Shown piece by piece: positions 53,807 to 63,189 of a stretch of 64,000 bases of DNA. This stretch comes from Mogibacterium sp. GTDB lineage: Bacteria > Bacillota > Clostridia > Peptostreptococcales > Anaerovoracaceae. Position 1 is the stretch's first letter. Each line of letters starts with the position of its first letter. A program made the position numbers and the translations under genes. The stretch spans positions 1 to 64,000 of the forward strand of contig JAFWFU010000047.1 in assembly GCA_017515425.1 (NCBI GenBank), in the 5' to 3' direction. A model generated the notes under the pieces. It ran no database searches. It saw only the letters and a list, made by a program, of their open reading frames with translations, and was not told the origin of the DNA.

Positions 53807-55147
53807 TTACTTCTTATCCGAAGCGAGATTTAAGAGCACCCACATGATGAGGGCTGAGAGAGAAAAACCTATAATCGCGTAAAAATTTGTATTATAGCTG
53901 CCATTGGAAGCTTCAAGAAGGGTCGAGGAAATCATCGGCCCTATTATTGCGGCTGGAATCAGGCTGAAATTCGCTATGCTGAAATTTGTCGGATAATTCC
54001 ACGCCCCAAAAGCCTTGCTGATATATGCGGAGGTTATGGTCGGGCATCCGCCATATGCCAATCCCACGAATATGAGTCCGAGAAGTATGAATATATACTT
54101 CCCGCTGAGTCCGCCCATCGTCAGGAAAACGCCGGCAAAGAGCATAAATCCGCTGTTTATGACTGTAGATATTTTTCTGCCTAGTCTGTCGAAATTATTG
54201 CCCGCTATGATCCGCCCTGCGCCGTTAAAAAGCGATACTATCATTCCCATAACGGCAGTTCCGTTAAACGCCAGGGAGATATTTGCCGCGCTGTTTATCA
54301 CGAGCAGGCCCGCGGAGTTTAGCAAGACCGCCCAGAGCGCGAAGAACCAGAACCTCGAAGTTTTGAGCATTTCAGACGGGCTCATATCGCAGCTTTCCTG
54401 AGCCACCTGAACCCCTCGAACCTCTCGAACTCCCTTAATCTCATGAGTCTCTTGAGCCTCAGCTAACTCTCCATTTACCGCAGCCTCGTCCGCTGTCCCT
54501 TGGATTTCTTCCGTCTTGCCCTCGATTTTCCCCGCAGCAGCTTCCAAATCCACCTTCTCTGGCGCCTTTATGATTAAGGCTGCCGCCGAGCAGATGACGG
54601 CTATCGCTATTGCAAGCATTCTGAAAACGCTGGCAATTCCAAAAGCACCTATCATGGAGTTTACGACAGAGCCGAGCAGAAGCCCGCCGAGACCAAAGCC
54701 CATAAGAAGTATGCCTGAGGCGAGCCCCACCTTGTCAGGGAACCATTTGTTGACCGTAGATATTACGCTATTATATGCGATACCTACGCCGCCTCCGCCG
54801 AATACCCCGTAAAAGACATAGAGCATGACTAGGCTCATATCCGGTCTTGAAGGATTTAAAAGCGAGACCGCGAAAAATCCCACCAAAAGCATTATAGCCG
54901 ATATTATAAGCCTCGCCCTCACTCTCATTTTTTTGCTCATAATGCCGCCGGCGAAACCGCCGAGGCAGAAGAACGAAATTGAAATCGTGAAGGTCATTGA
55001 CAACTGAGAGATAGTCCAATCAGGGAAAAGCTCTGCTATAGGCGTCCTGAATATCGACCATGCGTAAATAAGCCCTAAAAAAAGCAATATAAGTGTGCCC
55101 GCACCTAGATACAGCCACCTTATATTGCTTCTCTCCTTCTTCATCAT
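53807..55147 (-). CDS. OFA-family major facilitator (carboxylate antiporter-like)
   Basis: A 446-residue protein with twelve membrane helices in two halves. The N-terminal GLIYAWSIFRTPIAELF and the later FGGGGVGIAYNSVISTVNKW are typical of the oxalate/formate antiporter (OFA) group of MFS. The central cytoplasmic loop (about 195-255) contains a low-complexity insert with repeated IKGVREVRGVQ-type units. It could export the organic acid made by the adjacent enzymes or import a precursor. Substrate unknown. Two ATGs adjoin at the start. Confidence 0.82.
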   Translation of the reverse strand: MMKKERSNIRWLYLGAGTLILLFLGLIYAWSIFRTPIAELFPDWTISQLSMTFTISISFFCLGGFAGGIMSKKMRVRARLIISAIMLLVGFFAVSLLNPSRPDMSLVMLYVFYGVFGGGGVGIAYNSVISTVNKWFPDKVGLASGILLMGFGLGGLLLGSVVNSMIGAFGIASVFRMLAIAIAVICSAAALIIKAPEKVDLEAAAGKIEGKTEEIQGTADEAAVNGELAEAQETHEIKGVREVRGVQVAQESCDMSPSEMLKTSRFWFFALWAVLLNSAGLLVINSAANISLAFNGTAVMGMIVSLFNGAGRIIAGNNFDRLGRKISTVINSGFMLFAGVFLTMGGLSGKYIFILLGLIFVGLAYGGCPTITSAYISKAFGAWNYPTNFSIANFSLIPAAIIGPMISSTLLEASNGSYNTNFYAIIGFSLSALIMWVLLNLASDKK

Positions 55148-55227
55148 ATCGTCTCCGCTATGCTTGAAAGCGTTCCCCTTAGAACAGAGTTCAATGCTTG
55201 ACGCTAGATACCAGGCGTTTTCAAACG

Positions 55228-56148
55228 TTAGTTAGCGCTCGCGTTGGAACCTGCCGCCGCAAATACGATAGAATAGAATTTCTCATCTGCCGTAGCGCCC
55301 CTCGAAGTGAGCACTATAGGCACCTTGGCACCTACGATAATGCCAGCCATAATACCGCCAGCCGTTATAGTCCATGATTTGCCGAGCATATTGCCCGCAG
55401 CCATATTCGGTACTATAAGAATGTCGGCGTCACCGGCTACAGGGCTTTCAAATCCCTTGAAATCCGCAATTTCCTTGCTGAAAGCTATATCGTAGGAGAT
55501 AGGTCCCTCGACTATGCAGCCTAAAATCTCGCCACTCTCATTCATCTCCTTGAGAGCAGCCGCGTCCACGGATTCAGGTGCTTTCTCGTTAAGCTTCTCA
55601 GCGGCGCAGAGAACTGCAACCTTAGGGTTTTCATAGCCCATATTCTGCATGGTCTCCACCGCGTTGTTTATCACCTTCGCCTTCTTCTCCAAATCAGGAG
55701 CCAAAAGCATACCGCCGTCCGTCATAGCCACGAGCTTATGATAATTCGGTATCTCGAATATGCCGACATGCGACATAATCTTGCCGACCTGCAAACCCTT
55801 CTCCTTGTTCACCACCTGTTTCAGCAGATCGGCGGTCTGCATTCTGCCCTTCATCATAAAATCGCCTTCGCCTTCACGGATAAGGCTGACAGCCTTCTTG
55901 GCGCAGTCAATATCATCCTCTATATCGTAGATCTTCTCAGCTCCGCCGAAATCAAATCCTTCTCTTTCCATGATTTCTCTTATCTCGGATTCGCGTCCGA
56001 CGAGGATTGGGTCGACTATTCCCTCTTTGAATGCCTCGTATACCGCGTCAAGAGAATGCTCGTCATGCGCACAGGCGAGGACTATTCTTTTCTTTATCGG
56101 ATTGGCTTTTACGAGTTCAGCCATCTCCTTCAAATTTCTTAACATCAT
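55228..56148 (-). CDS. Phosphate acyltransferase (phosphate butyryltransferase/Pta-like)
   Basis: A 306-residue protein of the PTA_PTB family that exchanges CoA of an acyl-CoA for phosphate. Segments supporting this are MMKGRMQTADLLKQV, SHVGIFEIPNYHKLVAMTDGG and the C-terminal GIIVGAKVPIVLTSRGA with YSIVFAA. GGAG lies close to two successive ATGs; the second (56145) is better spaced. Next to the oxidoreductase it would turn aryl- or acyl-CoA into acyl-phosphate, allowing ATP formation by a kinase that is not in the window. Confidence 0.85.
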   Translation of the reverse strand: MMLRNLKEMAELVKANPIKKRIVLACAHDEHSLDAVYEAFKEGIVDPILVGRESEIREIMEREGFDFGGAEKIYDIEDDIDCAKKAVSLIREGEGDFMMKGRMQTADLLKQVVNKEKGLQVGKIMSHVGIFEIPNYHKLVAMTDGGMLLAPDLEKKAKVINNAVETMQNMGYENPKVAVLCAAEKLNEKAPESVDAAALKEMNESGEILGCIVEGPISYDIAFSKEIADFKGFESPVAGDADILIVPNMAAGNMLGKSWTITAGGIMAGIIVGAKVPIVLTSRGATADEKFYSIVFAAAGSNASAN

Positions 56149-56167
56149 ATTCTCCTAAGAATTATCG

Positions 56168-56743
56168 CTATAGATTATAGCCCGCGTGGAAAGCCTTCTT
56201 GTTAAGCTCTACGAATTTCGGCTTTACATTTGCCTCAATCTCAGCGTCCCAATCAATCTCATCAAGTCCGCCCATTGATTTTACGAGCGCACCGAGGAGA
56301 ACGATATTCATAGCCTTTGGATTGCCGAGCTCCGTAGCTATCTCAGCAGCCTTGAAAGCCTTTACCTCGCAGATTCCCTTGAGGTGCTCGATTATGCCCT
56401 CAGGGTATTCAGCCGCGCCGAGATTTACCGGAACGGGTTGAATCTGATAATCATTTATTACCATGGTTCCGCCAATCTTGAGGTGATCGAGCCATCTGAG
56501 AGCTTCCATTTCCTCGAAAGCGACAATTACGTCCGCAGAACCCTTCCCGACTATAGGCGAATAGACCTTCTCGCCATATCTGACCTGCGTAGATACCGAG
56601 CCGCCTCTCTGTGACATGCCGTGAATCTCGCTCATCTTGACGTCATAGCCAGCCTTCATCAGCCCGCTCGTCAAGAGCTTACTCGCCAGGATAGTTCCCT
56701 GTCCGCCTACTCCTACTAGGAGGATATTCTTTACTTCCTTCAT
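56168..56743 (-). CDS. iorB: Indolepyruvate:ferredoxin oxidoreductase, beta subunit
   Basis: A 191-residue gamma-domain subunit of 2-oxoacid:ferredoxin oxidoreductases. It has LVGVGGQGTILASKLL at the N-terminus, MSQRGGSVSTQVRYG and MNIVLLGALVKSM. It pairs with the large alpha subunit directly upstream; the two share a base at the stop/start junction (TAATG). The complex decarboxylates aryl-pyruvates to aryl-acetyl-CoA and reduces ferredoxin. Confidence 0.93.
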   Translation of the reverse strand: MKEVKNILLVGVGGQGTILASKLLTSGLMKAGYDVKMSEIHGMSQRGGSVSTQVRYGEKVYSPIVGKGSADVIVAFEEMEALRWLDHLKIGGTMVINDYQIQPVPVNLGAAEYPEGIIEHLKGICEVKAFKAAEIATELGNPKAMNIVLLGALVKSMGGLDEIDWDAEIEANVKPKFVELNKKAFHAGYNL

Positions 56744-58521
56744 TATAATGTCACCTCCTCAATCGCATCGAATGGGCAAACCTGCTTGCAGACCGTGCAG
56801 CCGTTGCAGCTCGTCCTATCAATCCTTACGTCAGTCTTGGTCGAAACGAGCGCCGGACAGCCGGTCTTGACGCACATCTTGCAGTTCTTGCACTTCTCCT
56901 GTTCTATCACGCACTGAGTTTTATGCAGCGTCGGGAATTCGTCAATATCCTGCTGACTGAACTTTTTCAGTACGCAAGGCCATCTCGTAATCAGCACGCA
57001 TGGCTCGTCCTTAGGCATGAGTGTATCGAGAGCAGCCTTTACCTCGTCAAGCTTGTTCGGGTCTACCGTAATAATATTCTCGTCCTTTACGCCTATCGCC
57101 CTGCAAAGCGACGGAATATCCGCCTCGGGTGCTTCCTTGCCCATGAGGGTAAATCCCGTTCCCGGATTCTGCTGGTGCCCCGTCATGCCTGTGATTCTGT
57201 TGTCAAGGATAATGCTTAGGTTTGAACCGCCATTGTAAACAGCGTCCATCAGCGAGTTAATTCCCGTATGGAAGAAAGTCGAGTCTCCGATTACGGAAAC
57301 CACCTTGGTCTCCTTCCCCGCATCTCTCATGGCGATAGACGCGCCATGACCCTGAGAAATCGAAGCGCCCATGCAGATTGTCGTATGCATCGCATTCAGA
57401 GGTGCCGCGGAGCCGAGAGTATAGCACCCAATATCTCCCGTAATCATTATATTCTTTCTCTTGGCAAGCTCGTAGAAGAGACCTCTATGCGGGCAGCCCG
57501 CGCAAAGTGCCGGCGGTCTTACGACCGTAGGAACATCACTCTTATAGGTCTCAGGCTCAACGCCGAGGAATGATTTTCTTACTATATCGGTATTCAGTTC
57601 ATCATACCTGGGGATTAAATCCTTTCCTACGCATTCAATTCCGAGAGCCTTGACATGATTTTCCAGATAAGGATCCATTTCCTCAACTATATATACCTTG
57701 TCCACCTTGCCGCAGAAATCCTTGATGAGCTTATCCGGCAGCGGATTGACAATGCCGAGCTTCAAATAGGACGCATCATCTCCGAAGGTTTCCTTCGCAT
57801 ACTGATAGGAAATGCCGCAGGTGATAACGCCTATCTTGGTGCTGTTCATCTCAACCTTGTTGAATTCGCAGTCACAGGCAAATTCCTCAGCCTTGGCAAG
57901 CCTCTCCTCGAGAGTTCCTCTGAGGACCTTCGCATTTGCAGGAGTCGTCACGAATTTTCTGATATTCGGCTCGAAATCAGGTACGTCCGTCTCGATCCTC
58001 TCGCCTGTCTCAACAATGCATTTTGAGTGGCAGATACGCGTCGTCACATGCATGAGAACGGGCATATCCATCTCTTCCGAGAGCGCGAACGCCTTCTTCG
58101 TGAAGTCGAGAGCTTCCTGTGAATCCGACGGCTCAAGGCAGAGCAGCTTGGCGCTATATGCCTGGTTTCTATTGTCCTGCTCGTTCTGGGAACTATGCTG
58201 TCCCGGATCGTCAGCGACAACCATTACAAATCCGCCCGTAACGCCCGTATATGCAAACGAGTAGATTGGGTCAGCCGCGACATTCATGCCTACATGCTTC
58301 ATGGCACAGAGCGATCTGACTCCTGCGATTGAAGCTCCGATTGCAGCCTCAGTCGCCACCTTCTCATTAGGAGCCCACTCGGAGTAGATATTCTCGCCAT
58401 ACTGCGGCATATTTTCGAGTATCTCGGTGCTGGGTGTTCCCGGATAAGCCGATGCAAAGCGAGCGCCGCCCTCATATGCTCCGCGTGCAATCGCTTCATT
58501 ACCGGACATGATTACTTTCAT
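56743..58521 (-). CDS. iorA: Indolepyruvate:ferredoxin oxidoreductase, alpha subunit
   Basis: The ATG at 58521 (MKVIMSGNEAIARGAYEGG) has GGGAGGAATGATTGT in front and is preferred to an ATG at 58590. The 592-residue protein has a pyrimidine-binding domain (SAYPGTPSTEILE), a TPP-binding domain (GDSTFFHTGINSL, NRITGMTGHQQNPGTG) and C-terminal ferredoxin-like clusters (CKNCKMCVKTGCP and CNGCTVCKQVCPF). This is the classic IorA order. Expression probably depends on the element at 58612-58652, shared with the aminotransferase promoter. Confidence 0.95.
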   Translation of the reverse strand: MKVIMSGNEAIARGAYEGGARFASAYPGTPSTEILENMPQYGENIYSEWAPNEKVATEAAIGASIAGVRSLCAMKHVGMNVAADPIYSFAYTGVTGGFVMVVADDPGQHSSQNEQDNRNQAYSAKLLCLEPSDSQEALDFTKKAFALSEEMDMPVLMHVTTRICHSKCIVETGERIETDVPDFEPNIRKFVTTPANAKVLRGTLEERLAKAEEFACDCEFNKVEMNSTKIGVITCGISYQYAKETFGDDASYLKLGIVNPLPDKLIKDFCGKVDKVYIVEEMDPYLENHVKALGIECVGKDLIPRYDELNTDIVRKSFLGVEPETYKSDVPTVVRPPALCAGCPHRGLFYELAKRKNIMITGDIGCYTLGSAAPLNAMHTTICMGASISQGHGASIAMRDAGKETKVVSVIGDSTFFHTGINSLMDAVYNGGSNLSIILDNRITGMTGHQQNPGTGFTLMGKEAPEADIPSLCRAIGVKDENIITVDPNKLDEVKAALDTLMPKDEPCVLITRWPCVLKKFSQQDIDEFPTLHKTQCVIEQEKCKNCKMCVKTGCPALVSTKTDVRIDRTSCNGCTVCKQVCPFDAIEEVTL

Positions 58522-58611
58522 ACAATCATTCCTCCCTTTCTTACCAAAGCTAAGCCTACAAAATATTACTCTACATATGAATGCTATCAACTTCCCTCAC
58601 CAATTTAAAAC

Positions 58612-58652
58612 GAATAATACTACATGCGCAAGCACTTTTTTTCATGGCAAAC
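58612..58652. promoter_or_regulatory. Shared regulatory element, copy upstream of iorA
   Basis: GAATAATACTACATGCGCAA, then GCACTTTTTTTCATGGCAAA, aligns without gaps to the copy at 52841-52881, differing at about eight positions. On the minus strand TATTAT lies about 90 bases upstream of the iorA ATG. No consensus -35 is present, in keeping with activator dependence. Confidence 0.7.
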
Positions 58653-58666
58653 AAAGTCTCAAAATC

Positions 58667-59308
58667 CTACTCCACAGCCAGCACTTCCAGCCTTCTTCGC
58701 TGTTCAACAGTATAGGGGCTGTCCGACTTTGCATTAAAGCCGTCCAGGAAATACTCTTCCGGCATATACTCTTCGTATTCAAGATCCATAAAATAATTGC
58801 AGAATACCTGCTCGGCATATATTATCCTATTCTTATCATCAGTCATTGCATATATGAAGCCATAATAAGAATCTGCATTGACGGCTAGAAGATTATAGTC
58901 CTCCTCTCCTGTTACGCCGTAATATCCCTTATACTCAGTTGAATTGTATTCTTTGAGGCGCTTCACCTCTTCATCATACTGCTCCTTTGGATAGTCAACT
59001 ACAAGATACCCGAGATACTGCTGATCCCAAGGATTATAATAGACCATTTTGTAGTCCTTAACATCCATATCGGCAGTAATGACCTCCGGCCAGATACTCT
59101 CTTCCAAGCCTAATCTGTTCTGATATTTCTCCTCGGCGTTTGGTCCCGACCTAAGCTCTTCATATCTTGAAATATCCTCACAAACCTCAGGTCTGGCGAG
59201 CACTACAGAAAGCATGAGGAGCAAGATAGCCCCAAATCCTAATATTTGCCTCCAAAATATTGCAATAATGCCAACGCAGCCTGCCGCAATAATCACCGAC
59301 TTCTTCAT
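58667..59308 (-). CDS. Membrane-anchored protein of unknown function
   Basis: A 213-residue protein. Two adjoining N-terminal hydrophobic segments (about 3-39) are followed by an acidic, Tyr-rich soluble domain with no recognised motif. It is the last gene of the PadR/DUF2812 cluster, 116 bases downstream of the second DUF2812 gene. Its composition resembles the extracytoplasmic parts of those proteins, but no homology is claimed. Confidence 0.6.
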   Translation of the reverse strand: MKKSVIIAAGCVGIIAIFWRQILGFGAILLLMLSVVLARPEVCEDISRYEELRSGPNAEEKYQNRLGLEESIWPEVITADMDVKDYKMVYYNPWDQQYLGYLVVDYPKEQYDEEVKRLKEYNSTEYKGYYGVTGEEDYNLLAVNADSYYGFIYAMTDDKNRIIYAEQVFCNYFMDLEYEEYMPEEYFLDGFNAKSDSPYTVEQRRRLEVLAVE

Positions 59309-59424
59309 TCTATCTCACCATTCCAATTTCTTTTCACCGCCGCTTCTGCATTTCACTATTGATATTATAATCTAACCCCGTTATCATATTCCACCGTCGG
59401 ATTTATATTTCACTCTCTGTATTT

Positions 59425-60714
59425 CTACTCATCAAATTCCTTTACGAATAATTCCAGCTTATCCCTGATATTCATCTCTCCGGCATAGGTGATGATTTGA
59501 ATATTCGCTCCTTTGCGGAGATAGAGGTGCTGAGTTTTCAAGCCCTTTATATTTTGCGAGTCTTCCGTCTCAAGATACCCCGCATAGTCCACGCCCTCGC
59601 AGCTAATGCCTATGGCTTCCATTTCCTTCAAAAGATTTGCCTCTTCAATTTTATCGTACTTATCATAGGCAATCTCCTCCCCGAGATATTCTTCCGCTAT
59701 CTTCTCATTCCGGGCTATCATATACTCTGATAAATATCCAAGCTCAGTCTTAGGGTATTCATTATCACTTGTTTCATATACATCAACGAATAAATTCTCA
59801 GTATAGCCTTTTTTAAATAGGAATCCCGGCAATTCAACATCAACCATATATCTGGCTTCACGGACGGCTGGGTCATCTCCTGTCTCTTGTATCAGCGGGA
59901 GCCTCTCTTCCCATGCCTCCTGATTGAGCTCTCTAAACATAACAGGGTGTGGCTCATTGTATTTTAACGCCTTAGTTCCCCATAATGCGTCCTCTATAAA
60001 TACGTTAATCCATACAATAGCAAGGATTGCGAGCGTACATATCAGCAGGATATTAGGTAGCTTCGCCCTTCTTTTATTTTTAATATATGACTTGTCATCA
60101 TAGGGAATATCATAGTCAATACTATCCGTTCCGCTATACAGTCTAATCATTCTAATTTCGCCTATTGCCATTATCAGGTAGACTGTAAAAAATATAATCA
60201 TCATTCCTGTAAAGCAGATATTCGTTATAATGCTATGCATTCCCATTGTAACTGAATGCAGTCGTCCGAACTCGGCTATTCTTTCTTTATCAATATAGAC
60301 TTCTAATTCCCTATAAAGCCAAAAAACAGGAATTAGAACAAATATAATTGCACCTAGAACAGACAGTCTCTTCTTCTTTCGAATAGTCTTTAGGTAGCTG
60401 TCCTTGTCGCTGAAAATCTCTGGCGCATCATCACGAGACGTTGTAAAAAAAGTCACCTCACCCCAATCATTTATCACTTCCCAGCCGGAGCTTTCGTATA
60501 GTTCCAGCTCTTCATCACTTATACTGTGATAACTCTTCTCTATAGACCGATAGCGTCTTTTCTCCGGCAGTCCCTGTCTAAACTTTGCAGTGGTCAAGCT
60601 ATGACCTTGATAAAAGAGCCCCTGCTCCGCCATCTCTTGAAGCCATACGCAATAATGAGGATTTCTGACATCTCTTATCTCCATTCTTTTTTCAACTATT
60701 CCTATTTCCTTCAT
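59425..60714 (-). CDS. DUF2812 domain membrane protein (B)
   Basis: A 429-residue protein. Residues 15-100 match the DUF2812 pattern (W-x-E-x-A-E-G, then RYRSIEKS, ISDEELELYESSGWE and a late EIFSDKDSYL). Three or four membrane helices follow (about 115-235), then an extracytoplasmic domain to the end with YLYLRKGANIQIITYAG. The following gene upstream is a paralogue with the same layout. DUF2812 proteins commonly sit beside PadR regulators; their biochemical role is not known. Confidence 0.78.
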   Translation of the reverse strand: MKEIGIVEKRMEIRDVRNPHYCVWLQEMAEQGLFYQGHSLTTAKFRQGLPEKRRYRSIEKSYHSISDEELELYESSGWEVINDWGEVTFFTTSRDDAPEIFSDKDSYLKTIRKKKRLSVLGAIIFVLIPVFWLYRELEVYIDKERIAEFGRLHSVTMGMHSIITNICFTGMMIIFFTVYLIMAIGEIRMIRLYSGTDSIDYDIPYDDKSYIKNKRRAKLPNILLICTLAILAIVWINVFIEDALWGTKALKYNEPHPVMFRELNQEAWEERLPLIQETGDDPAVREARYMVDVELPGFLFKKGYTENLFVDVYETSDNEYPKTELGYLSEYMIARNEKIAEEYLGEEIAYDKYDKIEEANLLKEMEAIGISCEGVDYAGYLETEDSQNIKGLKTQHLYLRKGANIQIITYAGEMNIRDKLELFVKEFDE

Positions 60715-60733
60715 TTCAATTACCTTTCCTCAA

Positions 60734-62149
60734 TCATCTAAGCTGATTTGCAAAGAGCGGTATTTTGTCAGTCAGATTATGCCTGCCCGAATATGAGACA
60801 TACACAATCTTATTGCCCTTGCGAAGATATAGATATTGCCGTCCCCCTTGGTTTATTCCACTTACCGGACTGCGTTCATCTATAAATCCGGCATAGTCGG
60901 CCCCCTGCACATCTATTTTTACGCAGCCAAGCGCCGCCTCCCCCTTGAGGACTTTTCCCGACTGATTTAGATACGTCTCGACGCTATCAGCATTAGCGGA
61001 ATTCACCGCATATTTCAATTCATTTTCTATAGCTTTTGTAAGCGTTCTTTCAGCTTGTTCCTCGCTTCTGAAAACATAGTATAGTGAAGCGTATTCGGGA
61101 GCATCGTGGTGATAGTTTGCGATGAAGTCCCCCTCAGCCTCATACGCTTCTTCCGACTCTGCCTCATCGAGCGGACTCACTGAGCTTATACCGACATATA
61201 TCTCCTCAATATATCCTTCCTCGAGGAATATATTTTTTGTTTTACATATATCGTAATCATAGTCTATATACACGCTTAGCCTGCCATGTCCGTCACCTGC
61301 GGGAATAATTGCCTCTGTTTCCGGTTCTTTTATCCTTTTATCAACATAGCTCCATTCATCGGGAAATGCTTCCCGCATTAGAACAGGACGCGCTTCGCTA
61401 TATGTCGCAACCTCATTTTTAGACAGCTCTGTCCTTCCTGTTATAAATATCATTGCCAGCGATATAATCACCAAAGCCGCCAATACTGTTACACTCACAT
61501 TTACTATCTTTTGCTTTTTTAACGCTTTATGCAGCTCCTCATATTTTCCGCTCTTATACTCACGTCTCCTTATTATCAGATAGGTTGCAAATACTAGATT
61601 GTAAGCGATCATACCGGCATAGATTAAAATATGCCCCAGATCTGAAATAAGCGAAGTGCGCGCGAAGCTCTCCATCCCATAAGAACCTGTAATCTTGAGC
61701 CCAATATTACCTAGAAAAATCACAGCTGCGAAAATACAAACAACAAGGCTGAATAGAAGGCTCTTGAAAAACGCCCTATGATAAGTCCTATAGCTATCCT
61801 CGTCCGAGAACAATTCGCCCGCATCAGGCTCGTCAGAATAATAATAGGTATATCCCTTTTCACAGATTGGATTCCAGCCGGCAGCTCTGTATAGTTCCTG
61901 CTCTTCGTCACTGATTTTCCTCATTTTTTTAGGGATAATACCGTATCTGAGGTTTTTGCTATCCGTCTTATCAAAAAAATACTTCTTCCCGTGCAGGGCT
62001 GCCTTAACCTCGTGCAGCATTAGTCCCTCATTTGCAAGTGCGTTTAGCCAGGCTTCCTCGTATTTCATATCATATATACTGAATGAAGCCTTCTTTACAA
62101 TCATGCCTGATCTATTCTTTGCTGAACTGCCTCTCTTGGAATTAGTCAT
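60734..62149 (-). CDS. DUF2812 domain membrane protein (A)
   Basis: The ATG at 62149 is chosen because GGAGGTTTGAG lies directly before it, inside the end of padR; it begins one base after the padR stop. The 471-residue protein has a DUF2812 unit (about 25-115: EEAWLNALANEGLML, ISDEEQELYRAAGWNP, ELFSDEDSY), three to four membrane helices (125-250) and an outer domain ending YLYLRKGNKIVYVSYSG. It is a paralogue of the next gene, 19 bases downstream. Controlled with padR from one promoter. Confidence 0.8.
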   Translation of the reverse strand: MTNSKRGSSAKNRSGMIVKKASFSIYDMKYEEAWLNALANEGLMLHEVKAALHGKKYFFDKTDSKNLRYGIIPKKMRKISDEEQELYRAAGWNPICEKGYTYYYSDEPDAGELFSDEDSYRTYHRAFFKSLLFSLVVCIFAAVIFLGNIGLKITGSYGMESFARTSLISDLGHILIYAGMIAYNLVFATYLIIRRREYKSGKYEELHKALKKQKIVNVSVTVLAALVIISLAMIFITGRTELSKNEVATYSEARPVLMREAFPDEWSYVDKRIKEPETEAIIPAGDGHGRLSVYIDYDYDICKTKNIFLEEGYIEEIYVGISSVSPLDEAESEEAYEAEGDFIANYHHDAPEYASLYYVFRSEEQAERTLTKAIENELKYAVNSANADSVETYLNQSGKVLKGEAALGCVKIDVQGADYAGFIDERSPVSGINQGGRQYLYLRKGNKIVYVSYSGRHNLTDKIPLFANQLR

Positions 62150-62150
62150 C

Positions 62151-62456
62151 TCAAACCTCCTCGGCATCTCTCAGGCACAGCCTGAGCCTGTCAATCTCGT
62201 CCTGATATAGCTTCTCTCCTTTTTCAGTTATGCTATAGGTAATTCTGCGTCCCTCAGAAGATACCTTTTCGATTATTTTCTCACTCTGAAAGGTGCTGAG
62301 AATCGTATAAAGCGTGCCCGGTCCCAGGCGAACCCTGCCTTCCGTCATGCCTCTCACAGTTTCGGCTATATCGCTGCCGCACATATTCCCCCTATGAAAG
62401 CAAAGCAACACATAAAACATGGATTCAGTAAGCGGATATAGAGATTTCTTTGCCAT
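62151..62456 (-). CDS. PadR-family transcriptional repressor
   Basis: A 101-residue winged-helix protein. PLTESMFYVLLCFHRG at the N-terminus, GPGTLYTILSTF in the recognition helix region and YSITEKGEKLYQDE in the wing are typical PadR features. AGGAAGG precedes the ATG. It leads an operon with two DUF2812 proteins. The palindromes overlapping its promoter make autorepression very likely. Confidence 0.93.
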   Translation of the reverse strand: MAKKSLYPLTESMFYVLLCFHRGNMCGSDIAETVRGMTEGRVRLGPGTLYTILSTFQSEKIIEKVSSEGRRITYSITEKGEKLYQDEIDRLRLCLRDAEEV

Positions 62457-62498
62457 GGATAACCTTCCTGTCAGTCCCGATTTAAAATGATAATAAAA

Positions 62499-62555
62499 AT
62501 ATCGTTATACGATATTGTATAGCGATATTTTAATATCGTATTTCGATATTGTCAA
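62499..62555 (-). promoter_or_regulatory. padR promoter with palindromic operators in its spacer
   Basis: TTGACA (62550-62555), 17-base spacer, TAAAAT (62527-62532) on the minus strand. The spacer itself (62533-62549) is the palindrome ATATCG-N5-CGATAT. A second identical-arm palindrome lies at 62499-62515, near the start of transcription, and CGATATTTTAATATCG links them. This is a textbook layout for repressor control. Confidence 0.85.
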
Positions 62556-62570
62556 TATTTTTTGCCCTTT

Positions 62571-63077
62571 TTACCAAGAGCCTTCCGTTATAAGCCTCTC
62601 GACCACAGCCACCCCTATGCTCGTAATGATATTTGCCACCAATATCGTCTTGTTTAGGAGCTTTGTATCTTCGACATTCTTTTTCAGTCCTTCATACATG
62701 ATAGGAAACTCAATGACTATGGTCAGCACCAGATAAACGCCGCTTACAATATAGTGCGGACCCGAATCCAAAATTCGCTCAAATGTCCCGTACCAGGAAT
62801 TCGACATCTTTAGGAACAGATAAGGCAATAGAAAGGAGGCAGTATTGGCAATAATTACCAAGCCCAGCACCTTTGCGCACTGTCCCGTTTTCGGAACTAG
62901 GTATATAATCAGCCATTCTACGAGAATTGTACCCAGCACTACCCATGGTAATATATCAAAAGGTCTTAGCTCTGAAATCCAATACCACGACGAATTCGCA
63001 TATACAATCGAGGTGAAGGCTGCGAATATCAAAATAACACCGACGATTTTAGATAGTAAATTATTTTTATATGACAT
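62571..63077 (-). CDS. Polytopic membrane protein of unknown function
   Basis: A 168-residue protein with five hydrophobic helices at about 10-28, 42-60, 70-90, 106-124 and 142-160. AAAGGGAGGATAATAT gives a good ribosome site. No family motif was recognised. It ends 16 bases upstream of the padR promoter -35 box, so it is a separate unit in the same direction. Confidence 0.6.
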   Translation of the reverse strand: MSYKNNLLSKIVGVILIFAAFTSIVYANSSWYWISELRPFDILPWVVLGTILVEWLIIYLVPKTGQCAKVLGLVIIANTASFLLPYLFLKMSNSWYGTFERILDSGPHYIVSGVYLVLTIVIEFPIMYEGLKKNVEDTKLLNKTILVANIITSIGVAVVERLITEGSW

Positions 63078-63189
63078 ATATTATCCTCCCTTTACACTAT
63101 AATTAGCACCTTTACAGCTTTGCCCTACCCCTTTGCAACTTTGCACTATGCTATTATACAGCTTCACCCTCTACTCCTCATCAACCCAT

